This document shows positions 32,311 to 32,413 of a stretch of DNA of 32,413 bases, piece by piece. Numbering within the stretch: the stretch's first letter is position 1; every line of letters begins with the position of its first letter. A program made the position numbers and the translations under genes. Under the pieces are notes generated by a model. That model made no database searches. It was not told where the DNA came from and saw nothing but the letters and a program-made list of their open reading frames with translations. Origin of the DNA: an uncultured Clostridia bacterium (GTDB lineage Bacteria; Bacillota; Clostridia; Christensenellales; Borkfalkiaceae); NCBI GenBank assembly GCA_945638575.1, contig CALZDP010000014.1, forward strand, positions 1 to 32,413, written 5' to 3'.

Positions 32311-32413
32311 AAATAGGCTTGCGAGATATTGCAGGCAAAATTAAGCGGTTTTGCTTATTTATCGAAGATTGACAACTGCATAGTAAAGATAGACGAGATA
32401 ACGAAAGTTATTT

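Overview
The window looks like chromosome from an uncultured, low-GC, Gram-positive anaerobe of the class Clostridia. Three things point there. The translation block rimP-nusA-rnpM-rplGA-infB-rbfA-nrnA-truB-ribF has the Firmicutes order. Start sites use AGGAGG-type ribosome binding sites and TTGACA/TATAAT promoters with 17-base spacing. Several genes are typical of anaerobes: methylaspartate ammonia-lyase, an oxygen-sensitive type Fe-S hydratase, FeoAB and a DUF3737 beta-helix protein. I see no insertion sequences, phage genes, CRISPR arrays or attachment sites. No gene-free stretch exceeds about 300 bases.

Layout. Positions 1-2400 hold a minus-strand tRNA-Ala, a DUF3737 gene and a convergent RlmI-type rRNA methyltransferase that share a bidirectional terminator. 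htpG (2582-4486) sits behind a strong promoter overlapped by a CIRCE-like HrcA operator, and its protein carries a Cys/His-rich linker. Around 4530-5475 an ArsR-family regulator lies between two small minus-strand hydrophobic or cysteine-rich proteins; one (49 residues) is divergent from it across a region with a 14-bp palindrome. From 5590 to 9665 a vitamin and isoprenoid operon encodes a probable pantothenate ECF S component, CoaX, IspG and a PolC-like protein that has the N-terminal, OB and exonuclease parts but no polymerase. Its leader contains two hairpins, each with one bulged A.

Positions 9690-18665 are the NusA/IF-2 translation operon with its own promoter and a terminator-like hairpin in the leader, ending in RibF and an endonuclease IV-like TIM barrel. 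A secreted M3-like metallopeptidase lipoprotein follows. feoA-feoB-rluA comes next, then a tRNA-Val/Gly/Cys cluster. A galactose operon (galE, galK, galM, PHP phosphoesterase, with no galT in view) runs to 27810.

The last block (28071-32243) encodes methylaspartate ammonia-lyase, a glutamate racemase-family protein, and the alpha and beta subunits of a class I fumarase-type hydratase separated by a GNAT acetyltransferase. Read together these suggest the mesaconate route of glutamate fermentation: 3-methylaspartate to mesaconate to citramalate, with the fumarase-like pair as mesaconase. The glutamate mutase genes are not in the window. The window ends in a strong A/T-rich promoter that may drive an rRNA operon or other stable RNA.

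Several start codons were moved downstream from the longest open frame because the longer version began inside the ribosome binding site (panT, nusA, galM) or lacked one (galK).
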